Assembly: GCA_032716605.1 (NCBI GenBank)
Contig: CM064569.1
Coordinates: forward strand, 6,461,779-6,525,778
Source of the DNA: Paralithodes platypus
Taxonomy: Eukaryota; Arthropoda; Malacostraca; Decapoda; Lithodidae
Length of the DNA stretch: 64,000 nucleotides
Direction of reading: 5' to 3'
The notes beneath the pieces were generated by a model. The model saw nothing but the letters and a program-made list of their open reading frames with translations, was not told the DNA's origin and searched no databases. Both the position numbers and the translations under genes were made by a program. This document shows, piece by piece, positions 60,214 through 64,000 of this stretch. Position 1 is the stretch's first letter, and every line of letters begins with the position of its first letter.

Positions 60214-60349
60214 TAAGATTTAACATCACCCATATCTGTTATAAGTATGAGGACTTAGAGCTAATAATAATTAAAATCATCTGATTACTTATATAGCCCC
60301 CATATCTCCTCCTTCGAGGATTCACAAGCGCTTGACCTTCTTTAATCAA

Positions 60350-60748
60350 CCAGAGACCATTACCCATCCCCATCTCTGCCATACCCATAGCTTACTCTGA
60401 CTGTTCCTTTAACTTATATATTTTCTAGATCTCAAGTGACGGCGTCTCTAACGTGGATTGACCTCCCAATCTACCAAGATTGGAAGCCAAAGCGTCACAT
60501 TTTTCCCTTGCCCCTCAACTTTCTCTTCATAATTGCTGAGGGACACAGGGCCCTGGGTGGGGCTTTGGTTTCCCGGGCGTTTCCGCACCCTCCTCAGCTC
60601 CCCGCCATGGAGTGGCTTCGGTCACCCAGGCTTTATTGTGGTCGGCGGGGAGGGTTCTGTGGGGGCGCTCGGTTGTGGCCTTGGCCTTGCTCGGGGCCTT
60701 GGGGCTGTTCGGCCAGGCAGCTTGGGGAACAACAACAACAACAACAAC
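60350..60748 (+). mobile_element. (AAC)n-tailed retroelement, copy 3
   Basis: CTGCCATACCCATAGC…GGCAGCTTGGGGAACAAC(AAC)n. Best orientation marker for the family: the tail is on the 3' side of the plus strand. Confidence 0.75.
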
Positions 60749-61327
60749 CCATCCCCCTTGGTCATGGGGAGACAGTAACCGCCGGCTATATCCCAGAAAA
60801 ACTTTTCAATCTGAGCGGGGATTGAACGCGAGCCAGCAAGATGGGAAATAGGCACGCTATAAACAGAGCCAGATATTCTTGCAAGAGGAGAGAAATCTGC
60901 CTTTTAATTGTGTGACATTGTGTTAAAAACTTTTACCAGTCTGTGCTAATGACTTCTCACTCCGTTTTCAATTAGCCCTGCAATTATGACCACTCTGCAG
61001 CTCAGGCTTTTTCTTACCCTTTTTAGGTTACGCTCGTTATTTTCGCTGTGAATAGTGCACTGATTAATTTTTTGACGGCATACACTCTAAGACCCAAATA
61101 TGAACCCAATATGAACCCTCGAACTGCAAAACGAAACTCCGAATTATAAATATTAGGCAATGAATGAATTATTAGATTTTATAAAGTTTGAATAACTTTG
61201 TTAACTTAAGACCATGACTTATAGTATATCCTAGAGTGTACAGGTCTCTCATATATAATCCATTTCTATATCTAATTGACTATATTATTTATCAGAGTTT
61301 CCAGGAAAATCACTGTGATATTTACTC
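60749..61327. other. Unassigned spacer
   Basis: Nothing recognised apart from GGGGATTGAACGCGAGCC near 60820, weakly like a tRNA T-arm. Confidence 0.4.
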
Positions 61328-61696
61328 CTTAACACTTACGCTGCGGGCATATTTCTGCATATTTCCGCTATATTAGGGCTCTTTCAGGCACTCCCGTATG
61401 ATTAAGCAAGTGTCTGAATTAAATTAAATAATATTCAGACAAAAACTAGAAGAAAATAGCTTCAAAATGACACTAGAACAAGCTTCTTAGCGAGTGGGGT
61501 TCATCCGCAGCATTACTATAGACATTGGCAAGTATTCGCAAATAATGAACAATGTCGCGCTGGCGAGCGGACGGGGGCCTGCCGCGCCCCCGCTCACTCG
61601 CACTCGTCTCCATAGGCTTTAAGAGGCCTTAAGGGCCTGTAAATTGTTTTAAATTGCCAAAACGTTTCTGAACATGTCCGGCAGCCAAAGGGTTAA
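61328..61696. mobile_element. Possible TTAA-flanked MITE with GC-rich centre
   Basis: TTAACACTTACGCTGCGGGC left, inverted TTAACCCTTTGGCTGCCGG right. The GC-rich CGAGCGGACGGGGGCCTGCC lies inside. Confidence 0.55.
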
Positions 61697-62445
61697 TAGC
61701 TATATACTGTATGCATTTGATTGAGTTTTGTATAAAGAATACTGTATTTTATTGTGTTCAAGTTCATTGTTATGTAAATTAATTTAAAGAATGCGTTCTC
61801 TTACTGATAAAATGCATGCATTACTGTTATTCAACATTGAACTATTGTTTCAAAACCTCTATTGGTTTTACATATATACATACAAGTTTAATGACCGAAG
61901 CCACAGAGAGCGTGGTTTTAGTCACTTTACTGTAGCACATTAAAATAAAGACCTGCGACAACACAACCCCATCATGTCATCACAGTGGCCGATGTAGGTA
62001 TAGTGTTAACAGTGTCTCAGCAAGACTCTTCGTCCCCGGAAGCACTTGCACCTGGCGAATCCGCACCACACCAGCCTCAACCATGCTACAATAAGGCAGT
62101 AACATAAAATCACCGTAACTGCTACAGAGGCTGACTGCATATCCGAAGTAGCGGGCGTTGAGGTCACTACATCCCTACGCCAGAGAGAGAAAGGCTGACT
62201 TGTGCCAGTGAGTTGTGAGAGTAAGATAGCCTACTTGGGAACCATGGGGCACACCATTATGGCCCCACTGCCTTCACCACTCTCACGATAAAGATAGAAA
62301 CAAGAATGATGAAAAGGTAAAGTCAGAACTGGCTCTGAGAAGTAGAGGACACGGCTATGAGAAGTAAAAGACACCAACCCTCATTCTGATAGATCCAGCC
62401 CACCACATGATAAATAATGTGTCCGTATCAATCAACCAGCGAGCC
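61697..62445. other. Unassigned spacer
   Basis: 61876-61920 repeats part of 42852-42905; the rest shows no recognisable family or gene. Confidence 0.4.
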
Positions 62446-62672
62446 GTGGCATAGTCAGTAGAGCTTCGGCTGCAGATCAAAGGGTCGGCGGATCGAGCCC
62501 TCAGTGTCAAAATGTTATTGGTTGATGTCAAGCCCGGACAACTTGACCTAGCAATTCGTGACAAACGCCTAATGTTCATGGCCATCCTTTCTCATGAATT
62601 ACGGCATCTGGCAAAAACATAAAAAAGTAAAAATAATAATAATAAAAAAATAAATAAATAAATAATACAAAA
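62446..62672 (+). mobile_element. tRNA-derived SINE with A-rich tail
   Basis: GCCGTGGCATAGTCAGTAGAGC (A box) and GGCGGATCGAGCCCTC (B box) give a clear tRNA-like head. The 3' end GGCCATCC…TTACGGCATCTGGCAA resembles the RTE 3' end, then (AATA)n. Confidence 0.72.
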
Positions 62673-62756
62673 CAATCGACCATACATTATTACCCTATTC
62701 AGTACAAGGCACTGGTTATGATCTGGTTGAAATATAATATAATACAATATATACTG

Positions 62757-63270
<514 letters not shown>

Positions 63271-63494
63271 TTGGCGGAAGTTAACCTATGGGCTGCGACC
63301 GTCCTCATATGAGTCCGTACTGGTGGACGGCGACCGTCCTCATATGAGACGGGTTTTTAAACACATACGAAAACCGCGGGTTATGAGTCAGGTGGCAACA
63401 AAGTGGTGTGCGAGTAGTGGTGGTTGGCAACTCTCGATACCACCACCCGGCACACCCCAGCTGCGCGCGGGCAAGCAGTACACAAGCACTTGCC

Positions 63495-64000
63495 ATGGAG
63501 CCTATACGTCGCTCTCCCACGCCGCCTGTTGACACAACCACTGCTGTCCGGGCTACCACCACCACCACCACCACCACCACCACTTCTGCTGCTGCCTCTA
63601 CTACAGCAGGGCCCTCTGCTGCAACACAATGCCGCCCTAGGGATGCAGGAGGTCCGGGGGCCACTTGGGGGGAGAGGGAAGGGCATGGCTTCTCAACAGG
63701 GACGAACGAAAAAACTACCATCTGTCTCTACCGCCACCGCGCCACTACCACCACCACTGCCATCCGCCCCTGCCACCACCACCGCCATCCGCCCCTGCCA
63801 CCCCCGCCACTGCCACCACCACCGCCATCCGCCCCTGCCACCCACGCCACTGCCACCTCTGCTGCCGCCCCTGCCAGTGCAAATGGGAGGAAAGTGGGTG
63901 GCAAGGCGAAAGCTAAGGAAAAAGTGCCTGCCGTAGATGACTCTACCCCTTCCACCTCTGCTGCCCCTTCCACCTCTATATATCGTATATTGCTTATATG
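63495..64000 (+). CDS. Open Thr/Ala/Pro-rich frame running off the window
   Basis: ATG at 63495 (MEPIRRSPTPPVDTTTAVRA…) is open for 168 codons to the window edge. It contains a polythreonine run from (ACC)n, a second low-complexity block at 63730-63870 in which repeat units are read in more than one frame, and a Lys/Ala-rich stretch (GRKVGGKAKAKEKVPAVDD). It might be the start of a LINE ORF1 or of a host gene, or simply chance openness of GC-rich simple repeats. No domain recognised. Confidence 0.4.
   Translation, partial: MEPIRRSPTPPVDTTTAVRATTTTTTTTTTSAAASTTAGPSAATQCRPRDAGGPGATWGEREGHGFSTGTNEKTTICLYRHRATTTTTAIRPCHHHRHPPLPPPPLPPPPPSAPATHATATSAAAPASANGRKVGGKAKAKEKVPAVDDSTPSTSAAPSTSIYRILLI
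63555..63583. repeat. (ACC)n microsatellite
   Basis: Nine and two-thirds perfect ACC units. A CCA/CCG-rich minisatellite follows at 63730-63870 with the unit GCCATCCGCCCCTGCCAC repeated three times. Confidence 0.95.

Noticed and set aside
59699..60229. Minus-strand frame opposite the second RTE copy
   Set aside because: Same antisense shadow as at 26.1, 29.9 and 37.0 kb; the plus strand carries recognisable RTE motifs.

Overview
This window is animal nuclear DNA, most likely from a decapod crustacean or a close arthropod relative. The evidence is one intron-rich secreted GH18 chitinase gene ending in two peritrophin-A (CBM14) domains, embedded in very dense Penelope, RTE, CR1-like and other LINE/SINE sequence, TTAA-flanked MITEs, hAT and mariner-like remnants, and long (TA)n and (GATA)n runs. 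Species cannot be decided from the sequence. There is no prokaryotic or viral content, and no multi-gene system is visible beyond the transposable-element community.

Layout. 1-5142 is a noisy second copy of 8282-13198 and ends at a 100-N scaffold gap (5143-5242). 6687-13090 is a cluster of four Penelope-like element (PLE) copies in alternating orientation (minus, plus, minus, plus), joined head-to-head and tail-to-tail. Their pseudo-LTRs carry a hammerhead-ribozyme-like core and the start of the ORF. 13186-14578 is a non-autonomous hAT element. 14669-17480 holds a tRNA-headed SINE, a 5'-truncated LINE and C-rich minisatellites. 17690-22190 is a mosaic of small inverted-repeat elements.

22587-49291 is the only convincing host gene: eleven exons, all with GT..AG introns, giving a continuous 639-residue reading frame (signal peptide, GH18 catalytic domain with DGLDLDWE, a linker of fifteen YPPTQ-type pentapeptides, two six-cysteine CBM14 domains). 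Its ten introns (0.9-4.4 kb) are filled with mobile elements, an RTE LINE (34860-37312), a 428-bp near-perfect palindrome (38513-38940) and a 39-bp minisatellite (about 34 copies). Decayed tandem copies of at least six of the eleven exons lie in the adjacent introns.

Downstream are a 38-copy 47-bp satellite with higher-order structure (50458-52243), a nearly complete but inactivated CR1-like LINE on the minus strand (54250-58650) whose ORF1 has an SGNH-esterase domain, another RTE 3' copy, several SINEs, and an open Thr/Ala/Pro-rich frame running off the right edge (63495-64000).

The most interesting signals are the pervasive exon fossils in the chitinase gene, the hammerhead-like core in the inverted PLE cluster, a family of TTAA-flanked MITEs sharing the core GGCGAGCGATAGCGAGCC that chain together at shared TTAA sites, and the long palindrome. 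Everything here was read by eye; family names for repeats are inferences from termini and motifs.
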